This document shows positions 1 through 5,397 of a stretch of DNA of 5,985 nucleotides, one piece after another (positions within the stretch are counted from its first letter, which is position 1; each line of letters opens with the position of its first letter). Below the pieces are notes generated by a model. It was not told the origin of the DNA. It did not search any database and saw nothing but the letters and a program-made list of their open reading frames with translations. The position numbers were made by a program, and so were the translations under genes. The stretch is from Candidatus Rokuibacteriota bacterium (GTDB taxonomy: Bacteria > Methylomirabilota > Methylomirabilia > Rokubacteriales > CSP1-6), in NCBI GenBank assembly GCA_016201575.1, contig JACQCN010000210.1, forward strand, positions 1 to 5,985, given 5' to 3'.

Positions 1-1047
1 CACCCACGCCGTGCAGTTCATCGGCTCCATCGTGACGTGGGCCTGGTAGGGGACCGTGTAGACCGCCTCGAGCCTCTTCGCGGCACCGGCCGCCGCCGCG
101 GCGACGTCGCCCTGGCGCCGCGCCACCGCGCCGGACTCGGCCCCCGCCGCCTCGAACATCCGCGCGATGCTGTCGCTGCTGACCGCGGCCGTGGGGCCCT
201 CGTCCCAGGTGATGCGGAGGGCGTCGCGGCCGAGCCGGGCGGGCCAGAAGGCGTCGGCGACGACGGCGACGCCGGAGTCGATCGGGACGACGTGGCGGAC
301 GCCGGGGACGGCGCGGGCGGCGGCGGCGTCGAAGCTCGCCAGCTTGCCCCCGAAGACGGGGCAGCGCGCCACGACGGCCACGAGCGCGCCCGGCACCTTC
401 ACGTCGATGCCGTAGACCGCGCTGCCGTCGACCTTCTGCGGGGTCTCGAGACGCGCGATGCGCTTGCCGATGAGCTTGAAGTCCTTCGACGACTTGAGCC
501 TGGGGTTCTGGGGGACGGGCAGCCGTGCCGCCGCGTCGGTGAGGTCGCCATACGTCAAGCGGCGGCCCGTGGGGCGGTGGATGACGGTGCTGTTCTCGGC
601 GTAGCAGTCGTCGGGCGGCACGCCCCACTCGGCGGCGGCGGCCTCGATCAGCATCGCGCGGGCGGCGGCACCGGCCTTGCGGAAGTGCTCCCAGGAGTTG
701 CGGACGCTGCGGCTGCCGCCGGTGATCTGCCGCTTGGTCACCGGGTTGACGTACTCGGGCCCGGCGGGCGCTTGCTCGACCTTGATCCGGGACCAGTCGG
801 CTTCCAGCTCCTCGACGATGAGCATGGGCATGGAGGTGAGGACGCCCTGCCCCATGTCGGACTTGTCGACGATGATGGTGACGACGTTGTCGGGGGTGAT
901 GCGGATCCAGGCGTTGGGGGCGAAGGGCTCGGTGGCGCGGGCGGCCAGCGCGACCTCCCCGCCGGTCACGCGGAAGCCGATCACGAGGCCCGCGCCCGCC
1001 GTCAGACTTGTCTTGATGAAGGTGCGCCGGCTGACCGTGGAGCTCAC
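1..1047 (-). CDS. Molybdopterin-binding aldehyde/isoquinoline oxidoreductase large subunit (IorB-like), N-terminal part
   Basis: The first 349 codons are present and the frame is still open at the left edge, so the C-terminal half is missing (family members are usually about 700-750 residues). The family is the xanthine oxidase-type molybdenum hydroxylases with a separate large subunit, which hydroxylate N-heterocycles or oxidise aldehydes in the periplasm. A Tat signal is visible: SRRTFIK at residues 6-12, then a hydrophobic stretch to about 25 and an Ala-rich region near 33-36. Family segments follow: GQGVLTSMPMLIVEEL (66-81), GGSRSVRNSWEHFRKAGAAARAML (110-133), VDGSAVYGIDV (206-216) and YTVPYQAHVTMEPMNCTAWV (330-349). 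The start is a GTG at 1047-1045, supported by GGAGGG (1060-1055) seven bases upstream; it also places the twin-arginine motif correctly. The 2Fe-2S partner (IorA type) is not upstream and could lie beyond the left edge. The family is clear; the substrate is not. Confidence 0.92.
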   Translation of the reverse strand, partial: MSSTVSRRTFIKTSLTAGAGLVIGFRVTGGEVALAARATEPFAPNAWIRITPDNVVTIIVDKSDMGQGVLTSMPMLIVEELEADWSRIKVEQAPAGPEYVNPVTKRQITGGSRSVRNSWEHFRKAGAAARAMLIEAAAAEWGVPPDDCYAENSTVIHRPTGRRLTYGDLTDAAARLPVPQNPRLKSSKDFKLIGKRIARLETPQKVDGSAVYGIDVKVPGALVAVVARCPVFGGKLASFDAAAARAVPGVRHVVPIDSGVAVVADAFWPARLGRDALRITWDEGPTAAVSSDSIARMFEAAGAESGAVARRQGDVAAAAAGAAKRLEAVYTVPYQAHVTMEPMNCTAWV

Positions 1048-1054
1048 TGGACTA

Positions 1055-1060
1055 CCCTCC
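1055..1060 (-). promoter_or_regulatory. Ribosome binding site deciding the GTG start of the IorB-like gene
   Basis: On the minus strand GGAGGG lies seven bases before GTG (1047-1045). No ATG in this frame gives a better position, and starting further in would remove the twin-arginine motif. Confidence 0.75.
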
Positions 1061-1083
1061 TCTGTCGCATCCAGGAGCCGCCG

Positions 1084-1149
1084 TTCGAGCGCCGGCTTTG
1101 CCGGCGCCATCCCGGGGGAGGTTCGGAAGGGGGGCGAAGCCCCCTCCGA
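1084..1149. repeat. Two-hairpin intergenic repeat, copy R1
   Basis: First of three related copies. Hairpin 1 is perfect: GCGCCGGC (1089-1096), loop TTT, GCCGGCGC (1100-1107). After a linker ending GGGGGAGGTTCGG comes hairpin 2, a G-rich arm (1129-1135), loop GAA, and GCCCCC (1139-1144), with an outer TCGG/CCGA pairing (1123-1126 with 1146-1149) across a small bulge. The copy fills nearly all of the 107-bp gap between the DGQHR gene and the IorB-like gene. On the minus strand hairpin 2 begins five bases after the DGQHR stop codon. No U-run follows either hairpin, so it is not a classical intrinsic terminator. It could stabilise or terminate the upstream transcript. Confidence 0.85.
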
Positions 1150-1154
1150 GCAAT

Positions 1155-2282
1155 CTACCGCAGGGCGTCGCGCAGCTCGCGGGCCAGCACCTCGACCGTC
1201 CCGCGCGTCCCGCCGGCCAGCTTCTGCTTCCACTCGCCCTCGGTCTCGAAGCGCCGGTCGCGCAGGCGCTCGCCCCAGGGCTTGATCGTCTCGCGGATCG
1301 CGTGAAAATCGAACGGGTCGCGCCGCAGCTCGCGCCCGCGCGCCATGATGTCGGGCGTCACGCGGATGAAGGCCCGCAGGGCGGCGCCGGTCCTGATCGA
1401 GTACTTGCGGCCGGCCCAGGCGGTGGGGAACACGCCCACGATGGCCTTCACGTAGTTCAGGAAGAAGCGCTTGGCGCCCTGCCGCAGCTCCTGGATGCGG
1501 GCGGCCCCGCCGATCTTCTCCACCGTCTCCAGCAGCTCCACGATCTCCTCGGCCAGCGGCGCCTGGCTCACGGAGCCGCGCCCGGTGCCGAGCATCTTGA
1601 TCTGGCCGTGGAGCGGCGAGGTCTCGTCCTCGTTGAGCGAGCGGACGACGTCGTGGGCCAGGGCCTGGTTCGGGTCGGGGTAGAGCTTGCGGCCCGAGAG
1701 GCTGATGATGTGCGACGGGTTGAGCCGCGTATGCTTGGCGTTGATGGTCACGAACAGCTCGACGATCTGCCGGGCGTCGAGCGCGTCGAAGAGCACGGCC
1801 GGCACCTCGATGCTCATCTGCTCGCCGGCCTGGCTCATCGCGTGGAGGGCGAGCAGCCGGTGCTGGCCGTCGAGCACCCGCAGCACGCCCTGCTCTTCGG
1901 GGATCTGCAGGAGCCCGAGGTCGTGGTGGCTCGACATCGGCGTGAACGTGAAGCGCTTCTCGGAGGTGATGATCACGGCGCCCGGGATGGCGGGGAGAGT
2001 CCCGGCCTCCTTGCACTCACGGTAGTACGCGACCAGTTCGTCGATCTTCCGCCGGATGACGGGGCGCTGGTAGGCGGTCTCGCTCTCGCTGATCCGCTTC
2101 TCCAGCACCTCCCAGTTCACCCGGCTCCGGCCCGGCCCGGTCTTGCCCGTGGGCTTGGGGATCGACCCCGCGTAGCCCAGGACTTCGAACTTGACCAGCC
2201 GGTCGATGTCCTTGGCCGAGAAGGACGCCTGGTAGAACTCGACGCCGAACTGCTTCACTCGGTGCGCGTGGACTGTGATCAT
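1155..2282 (-). CDS. DGQHR-domain protein, DndB-like
   Basis: The product is a 375-residue soluble protein with no signal or membrane segment. The diagnostic motif is VLDGQHRLLALHA (DGQHR at 138-142), followed by FVTINAKHTRLNPSHIISLSG (177-197), the usual TIN-x-K element of the DGQHR/DndB superfamily, which is distantly like ParB-type nucleases. DndB is known as a repressor of DNA phosphorothioation (dnd) operons. Related DGQHR proteins occur in defence islands and as orphans of unknown role. The length fits DndB (about 350-380 residues), so the gene looks intact. The C-terminal third is Arg/Lys-rich and would suit nucleic-acid contact, which is inference. The start is ATG at 2282-2280; there is no good Shine-Dalgarno, but a promoter-like pair lies just upstream. 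The stop is TAG at 1157-1155. No dndA/C/D/E or dptFGH is visible on either side. The family is confident, the DNA-modification role is not. Confidence 0.85.
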   Translation of the reverse strand: MITVHAHRVKQFGVEFYQASFSAKDIDRLVKFEVLGYAGSIPKPTGKTGPGRSRVNWEVLEKRISESETAYQRPVIRRKIDELVAYYRECKEAGTLPAIPGAVIITSEKRFTFTPMSSHHDLGLLQIPEEQGVLRVLDGQHRLLALHAMSQAGEQMSIEVPAVLFDALDARQIVELFVTINAKHTRLNPSHIISLSGRKLYPDPNQALAHDVVRSLNEDETSPLHGQIKMLGTGRGSVSQAPLAEEIVELLETVEKIGGAARIQELRQGAKRFFLNYVKAIVGVFPTAWAGRKYSIRTGAALRAFIRVTPDIMARGRELRRDPFDFHAIRETIKPWGERLRDRRFETEGEWKQKLAGGTRGTVEVLARELRDALR

Positions 2283-2291
2283 CGCCCAAGC

Positions 2292-2321
2292 ATGCTAATC
2301 GATCGCGGAAACGCCGGTCAA
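2292..2321 (-). promoter_or_regulatory. Candidate sigma70-type promoter of the DGQHR gene, near-leaderless
   Basis: On the minus strand a -35 element TTGACC (2321-2316, five of six matches to TTGACA) and a -10 element TAGCAT (2297-2292, four of six matches to TATAAT) are separated by 18 bp. Only nine bases lie between the -10 and the ATG, so initiation about seven bases after the -10 would leave almost no 5' leader. This agrees with the absence of a Shine-Dalgarno. An A-tract, AAAAACCC on this strand, lies just upstream of the -35. Confidence 0.5.
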
Positions 2322-2325
2322 CCGA

Positions 2326-2358
2326 GGGTTTTTCGGCCGGCGCGCCCGCCGGCCCGAC
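2326..2358. repeat. 33-bp direct repeat with internal palindrome, copy A
   Basis: The copy starts GGGTTTTTCGGCC and ends GGCCCGAC. It contains a perfect 8-bp inverted repeat: GGCCGGCG (2335-2342), loop CGCC, CGCCGGCC (2347-2354). Copy B, 69 bp to the right, differs at one base. Copy A begins five bases upstream of the -35 box of the DGQHR gene, a position suited to an activator or repressor site. The T-run is on the wrong side of the hairpin for a terminator on either strand. Confidence 0.85.
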
Positions 2359-2394
2359 TCGACCAGGCGCTCGCCTTGCTGCGCGATCTCCCGG

Positions 2395-2427
2395 GGGTTT
2401 TTCGACCGGCGCGCCCGCCGGCCCGAC
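2395..2427. repeat. 33-bp direct repeat with internal palindrome, copy B
   Basis: This copy matches copy A at 32 of 33 positions; the difference is A at 2405 against G at 2336. That change breaks one pair of the stem (GACCGGCG 2404-2411 with CGCCGGCC 2416-2423), leaving a 6-bp core. The 36 bp between the copies are not obviously repeated elsewhere in the window. Confidence 0.85.
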
Positions 2428-2506
2428 CGCTGTATTTTGTGGGTGGCCCCGGGCTCCGGCATGACCCATAGGGGCCGTCAAGGCGCACGCCGGAGTAGGT
2501 CACCGC

Positions 2507-2579
2507 TCCGAGCGCCGGCTCCGCCGGCGCAACACAGTTCTGGGGGAGGCTCGGACGGGGTCGTTCGAGGCCCCTTCCC
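2507..2579. repeat. Two-hairpin intergenic repeat, copy R2
   Basis: Hairpin 1 is perfect: GCGCCGGC (2512-2519), loop TCC, GCCGGCGC (2523-2530). The linker reads AACACAGTTCTGGGGGAGGCTCGGA. Hairpin 2 is weaker than in R3: GGGGTC (2557-2562) pairs with GGCCCC (2569-2574) through one T-G wobble. On the minus strand the element starts four bases after the lhgO stop codon, the same placement as R1 after the DGQHR gene. Confidence 0.85.
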
Positions 2580-2583
2580 ATAA

Positions 2584-3783
2584 TCAGGCGAAGCCGAACG
2601 TGTCCCCCGCCAGCGCGGCGATGTGCCGGCCGATGGCGAGGGAGGCGGTGGCGGCGGGGGAGGGGGCGTTCAGGACGTGGATCGCGTCCGGCGCCGTCAC
2701 GATGCTGAAGTCGTCGACCAGGCGGCCGTCGAGGGCGACGGCCTGGGCCCGCACCCCGGCGCCGCCCCGCGTGACGTCCTCGGGCCGGACGGCGGGCACC
2801 AGCCGCTGGAGGGCCCGCACGAAGGCGCCCTTGCGGAGCGAGCGGTACATCTCGTAGCTGCCCGTCCGCCAGTAGCGGGAGACCATCGCCCAGAAGCCGC
2901 GGTAGCCGAGCGTGCCGGCCAGCTCGGCCGGGTTCACCCGCGTGAGCGTGTAGCCCTCGCGCGCGAAGGCCAGCACCGCGTTCGGCCCGGCCTCGACCTC
3001 GCCGTGGATCGTGCGCGTGAAGTGGACGCCGAGGAAGGGGAACTCGGGGTCGGGCACGGGGTAGATGAGCCCGCGCACGAGGTCGTGGCGCTCGGGCCGG
3101 ATCATGTAGTACTCGCCGCGGAACGGGATGATCCGGACCGCGGTGGCGGCGCCCATCAGGCGGGCGATCGCGTCCGAGTAGAGCCCCGCGCAGTTGATGA
3201 CCGTGCGCGCGGGCGTCTCGTCGCTCCCGGAGCGGAGGCGCAGGCCGCCGCCGCGCGCCACCGCCGTGACCCGGTGCCCCGTCAGGATGTCGACACCCGC
3301 CGCGCGCAGCTGCCGCTCCATCGCCGCCGCGACCTCGGTGAAGTCCACGATGGCCGTGCTGGGCGAGTGGATCGCGCGGAGCGCGGCGGCGTGCGGCTCG
3401 ATCGGCTTGACCTGGTCGCCCTCCAGCAGCGAGAGGCCGGGGACGCCGTTGGCGATGCCGCGCTCGTAGAGCGTCTGCAGCCGAGGCAGCTCCGCGGGCG
3501 CCGTCGCCACGATCACCTTGCCCACGCGCTCGTAGCGCACGTCGTGCTTCTCACAGAACTCCACCATCAGGCGCGCGCCCTCCACGCAGAGGCGCGCCTT
3601 GTAGGAGCCGGGCTTGTAGTAGATGCCGGAGTGGATGACGCCGCTGTTGTGGCCCGTCTGGTGCTGGCCCGGGCGCGCCTCCTTCTCGAGGATCGCGAGG
3701 TGGAGGCGCGGGAACTTCTCGGCGAGGGCGAGGGCGGTCGCGAGCCCGACGATGCCGCCGCCGACGATGGCCACGTCGTACAT
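2584..3783 (-). CDS. lhgO: L-2-hydroxyglutarate oxidase
   Basis: This 399-residue FAD flavoprotein of the DAO superfamily oxidises L-2-hydroxyglutarate to 2-oxoglutarate; bacterial homologues (LhgO/YgaF) pass electrons to the respiratory chain or oxygen. The Rossmann glycine motif GGGIVG (8-13) is followed by the ribose-binding acid in LEKE (E33). The family signature [20 protein letters not shown] lies at 43-62. Further family blocks are INCAGLYSD (196-204), FRGEYYMI (221-228), [17 protein letters not shown] (241-257), [13 protein letters not shown] (266-278) and the C-terminal FAD segment [16 protein letters not shown] (370-385). Length and motif order are those of a complete enzyme. The ATG at 3783-3781 is chosen because [10 protein letters not shown] is the normal N-terminus; the frame stays open much further upstream, but only across the divergent gene, which is a high-GC artefact. 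No clear Shine-Dalgarno precedes it. It is divergent from the hydratase-lyase operon. Confidence 0.94.
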   Translation of the reverse strand: MYDVAIVGGGIVGLATALALAEKFPRLHLAILEKEARPGQHQTGHNSGVIHSGIYYKPGSYKARLCVEGARLMVEFCEKHDVRYERVGKVIVATAPAELPRLQTLYERGIANGVPGLSLLEGDQVKPIEPHAAALRAIHSPSTAIVDFTEVAAAMERQLRAAGVDILTGHRVTAVARGGGLRLRSGSDETPARTVINCAGLYSDAIARLMGAATAVRIIPFRGEYYMIRPERHDLVRGLIYPVPDPEFPFLGVHFTRTIHGEVEAGPNAVLAFAREGYTLTRVNPAELAGTLGYRGFWAMVSRYWRTGSYEMYRSLRKGAFVRALQRLVPAVRPEDVTRGGAGVRAQAVALDGRLVDDFSIVTAPDAIHVLNAPSPAATASLAIGRHIAALAGDTFGFA

Positions 3784-3791
3784 GGGTGGCC

Positions 3792-3797
3792 ATGCTA
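3792..3797 (-). promoter_or_regulatory. Possible -10 element of lhgO
   Basis: TAGCAT on the minus strand ends eight bases before the lhgO ATG, nearly the same layout as the TAGCAT nine bases before the DGQHR gene. I find no convincing -35 at 16-19 bp, so it may be coincidence. Confidence 0.25.
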
Positions 3798-3827
3798 CCC
3801 TACCCGCGCGTTGGATCACACCTCCGT

Positions 3828-3898
3828 TTCGAGCGCCGGCTTTGCCGGCGCAGCGATTCTGGGGAAGGCTCGGAGGGGGCCGTTGAGGCCCCCTTCGA
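3828..3898. repeat. Two-hairpin intergenic repeat, copy R3
   Basis: This is the best-folded copy. Hairpin 1 is GCGCCGGC (3833-3840), loop TTT, GCCGGCGC (3844-3851). The linker contains GATTCTGGGGAAGGC. Hairpin 2 has a 12-bp stem, TCGGAGGGGGCC (3870-3881), with loop GTTGA and GGCCCCCTTCGA (3887-3898), including one G-T wobble. Unlike R1 and R2 it lies between two divergent gene starts and ends 26 bases before the hydratase ATG, so depending on the start site it may fall in the hydratase leader. Confidence 0.85.
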
Positions 3899-3924
3899 AT
3901 TGTAGCCGCGCCAAGGGGGCAAAC

Positions 3925-4380
3925 ATGGCGGGCAAATACTTCGAGGAGCTGGAGGTCGGCCAGGTCTTCCGGCACCAGCCGGGGCGCACCATCACCGAGG
4001 CCGACAACGTCTTCTTCTCGTGCCTCACGATGAATCCCCAGCCGCTCCACGTCGACTTCCACGCGGCCCAGAAGGCGGAGTTCGGCAAGCCGCTCGTCAA
4101 CAGCCTGCTCACCCTCGGCATCGCGGTCGGGCTCTCCGTGGGCGAGACCACGCTCGGGACCACCGTCGGCAACCTCGGGTTCGAGAAGACGGAGTTCCCG
4201 AAGCCGGTGTTCCACGGCGACACCATCTACGCCGAGACCGAGGTGGTGGACAAGCGCGAGTCCCGGTCGCGGCCGCAGTGGGGCATCGTGACGTTCGAGC
4301 ACCGCGCGGTCAACCAGCGGGGCGAGCTGGTGATGCGGACGCGCCGCGCCGCGATGATGCGCAAGCGGGAGGCCGGGTGA
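3925..4380 (+). CDS. MaoC-family enoyl-CoA hydratase (dehydratase)
   Basis: The product is a 151-residue single hot-dog domain protein that would add water across the double bond of an acyl-CoA in the cytoplasm. The active-site region is [23 protein letters not shown] (35-57), matching the MaoC pattern in which the PLH histidine (H42) is conserved. The usual Gly-Asp pair before NP is replaced by Thr-Met (T35-M36), as I recall for the subgroup that also has [20 protein letters not shown] (81-100) and [20 protein letters not shown] (115-134). Members of this subgroup commonly sit beside CitE-like lyases. AAGGGGG (3913-3919) precedes the ATG by five bases. Its TGA overlaps the GTG of the lyase. 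Likely substrates are mesaconyl-, itaconyl- or methylglutaconyl-CoA-type compounds; this comes from the neighbour and not from residues I can read. Confidence 0.9.
   Translation: MAGKYFEELEVGQVFRHQPGRTITEADNVFFSCLTMNPQPLHVDFHAAQKAEFGKPLVNSLLTLGIAVGLSVGETTLGTTVGNLGFEKTEFPKPVFHGDTIYAETEVVDKRESRSRPQWGIVTFEHRAVNQRGELVMRTRRAAMMRKREAG
4367..4380 (+). promoter_or_regulatory. Shine-Dalgarno and GTGA stop-start overlap coupling hydratase and lyase
   Basis: GGGAGG (4367-4372) inside the end of the hydratase gene is four bases before the GTG (4377-4379), and the hydratase stop TGA occupies 4378-4380. The four-base overlap is typical of translational coupling and fixes the lyase start. Confidence 0.75.
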
Positions 4381-5273
4381 GCGCGGGCTCGCGCCGCTCG
4401 CTGCACTTCGTGCCGGGCGGCAACGAGAAGATGCTGGCCAAGGCGCTCACGCTGCCGGCCGACGGCCTGATCTACGACCTCGAGGACTCGGTGCCGCCGG
4501 ACCGGAAGGCCGCCGCGCGCCCGGTGATCCGCGGCTGGCTCGAGGCCCACGACCTCGCGGGCCGCGAGCGATGGGTGCGGATGAACACGCTCGCCTCGGG
4601 GTTCGGTCGCGGCGACCTCGAGGAGACGATCACGGGTCGGCCCGACGGCTACCTCGTGCCCAAGCCGCGCGCGGCGGCCGACGTGCGGGAGATCGCGCAG
4701 CACCTGGACCGGCTGGAGGAGCGCCACGGGATCGCGGCGGGGCGCACGCGCCTCCTGCTGATCGCGACCGAGATGCCGGACGGGTTGCTGAACATCAAGG
4801 AGGTGGCGGCGGCGAGCCCGCGCGTCGCCGCGATCTCCTGGGGCATCGAGGACCTCGGCGCCTCGATGGGGCTCGGGCGCGTGCGCGACGAGCGGGGCCG
4901 CTACCTCGACATTCCCCGCTACGCGCGGATCATGTGCGCGGTGGCGGCCAGCGCCGCCGGCGTCGAGGCGCTCGACACCGTCTACACCGACATCGCGGAC
5001 CTGGCGGGCCTGCGGCGCGAGTGCGAGGAAGCCCTCGCGATGGGCTTCGCCGGCAAGCTCTCCGTCTATCCCGCCCAGATCGACGTCATCAACGCCGCCT
5101 TCACGCCGAGCCCCGAGGCGGTGGCCGAGGCCCGGGAGCTGATCCAGGCGTTCGAGGAGCACGAGCGGAAGGGGGTCTTCGCCTTCCGGTTCCACGGGCG
5201 GATGGTCGACGCGCCGCACCTGGCGCTCGCCCGGAAGATCGTGGCCCGGGCCGGCCGAGTGCGGATGTCATGA
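4377..5273 (+). CDS. CitE-like CoA-ester lyase (HpcH/HpaI aldolase/citrate lyase family)
   Basis: The product is a 298-residue cytosolic TIM-barrel lyase that would cleave a 3-hydroxy-acyl-CoA (malyl-, citramalyl- or 3-hydroxy-3-methylglutaryl-CoA type) by a Mg-dependent retro-Claisen reaction. The family order is complete: [11 protein letters not shown] (8-18), [12 protein letters not shown] (33-44), RMN (68-70), VPKPR (94-98), IATEMPDG (129-136) with E132 as likely metal ligand, GIEDLG (156-161) with D159 as the second, then a [23 protein letters not shown] block and a C-terminal [16 protein letters not shown]. The start is GTG, overlapping the hydratase stop. From memory, MaoC-CitE pairs occur in itaconate/leucine degradation (for example Mycobacterium Rv2499c-Rv2498c) and in methylmalyl-CoA metabolism. 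Which substrate applies here cannot be read from the sequence. Confidence 0.92.
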   Translation: MSAGSRRSLHFVPGGNEKMLAKALTLPADGLIYDLEDSVPPDRKAAARPVIRGWLEAHDLAGRERWVRMNTLASGFGRGDLEETITGRPDGYLVPKPRAAADVREIAQHLDRLEERHGIAAGRTRLLLIATEMPDGLLNIKEVAAASPRVAAISWGIEDLGASMGLGRVRDERGRYLDIPRYARIMCAVAASAAGVEALDTVYTDIADLAGLRRECEEALAMGFAGKLSVYPAQIDVINAAFTPSPEAVAEARELIQAFEEHERKGVFAFRFHGRMVDAPHLALARKIVARAGRVRMS

Positions 5274-5279
5274 TGCCCG

Positions 5280-5308
5280 GCCGCATGCCCGGGGGGCACG
5301 GCATATTT
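5280..5308 (+). terminator. Candidate terminator after the CoA-lyase gene
   Basis: Six bases after the lyase stop, GCCG (5280-5283) plus TGCCC (5286-5290) pair with GGGCA (5294-5298) plus CGGC (5299-5302). This gives a 9-bp stem with a CA bulge and a GGG loop, followed by ATATTT. The tail is short and only partly U-rich, so efficiency is uncertain. The rest of the 124-bp gap to the next gene shows no firm promoter. Confidence 0.45.
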
Positions 5309-5397
5309 CCCCGCTCCTGGCCCTCAAATCCTGTAAACACGAGGGCTTATGCCGCGGTACGGCGCTTGCAGTCCCCACCTCCCAAGGAGGAACGGGG

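Larger units (their letters stand above)
2283..2583. other. Non-coding stretch of 301 bp upstream of the DGQHR gene and downstream of lhgO
   Basis: I see no credible gene here; open frames through it are low-complexity Arg/Gly/Pro translations of the repeats. From left to right it holds the DGQHR promoter, two 33-bp direct repeats (2326-2358 and 2395-2427), a spacer with weak inverted pairs (GGCCCC 2445-2450 with GGGGCC 2471-2476; CTCCGGC 2454-2460 with GCCGGAG 2489-2495), and repeat copy R2. The locally AT-rich TGTATTTTGT (2431-2440) stands out from the GC-rich background. Confidence 0.7.

Noticed and set aside
37..1305. Long plus-strand open frame opposite the IorB-like gene
   Set aside because: The translation is low-complexity Arg/Gly/Ala/Asp, while the opposite strand encodes a recognisable molybdenum oxidoreductase; this is a high-GC shadow.
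2283..2294. Upstream ATG at 2294 as the DGQHR start
   Set aside because: It reads ATG CTT GGG CGA TGA and stops at once; it is not in the DGQHR frame.
2326..2427. The two palindromic repeats as intrinsic terminators or a CRISPR array
   Set aside because: The T-run precedes the stem on the plus strand, so neither strand has a U-tail. Two copies with a single 36-bp spacer and no cas genes do not make a CRISPR array.
1098..2471. Plus-strand open frame of 457 codons opposite the DGQHR gene
   Set aside because: It runs through two non-coding repeats and has no family features; the minus-strand protein has clear motifs.
2017..2581. Minus-strand open frames across the 33-bp repeats (translations with repeated GRAGGRAGRK or GPAGAPVEKP)
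   Set aside because: The apparent protein repeats are only the DNA direct repeats read in two frames; there is no ribosome site or family match.
2623..3924. Plus-strand extension of the hydratase frame back to 2623
   Set aside because: It is antisense to lhgO and compositionally biased; the true ATG at 3925 has a good Shine-Dalgarno and the family N-terminus.
3784..4302. Upstream extension of lhgO to 4302 on the minus strand
   Set aside because: It would run through repeat R3 and antisense to the hydratase; family N-termini start at [10 protein letters not shown] (3783).
5279..5293. Short direct repeat ATGCCCGG after the lyase gene
   Set aside because: Two 8-mers eleven bases apart in GC-rich DNA are within chance, and the hairpin explains the region better.
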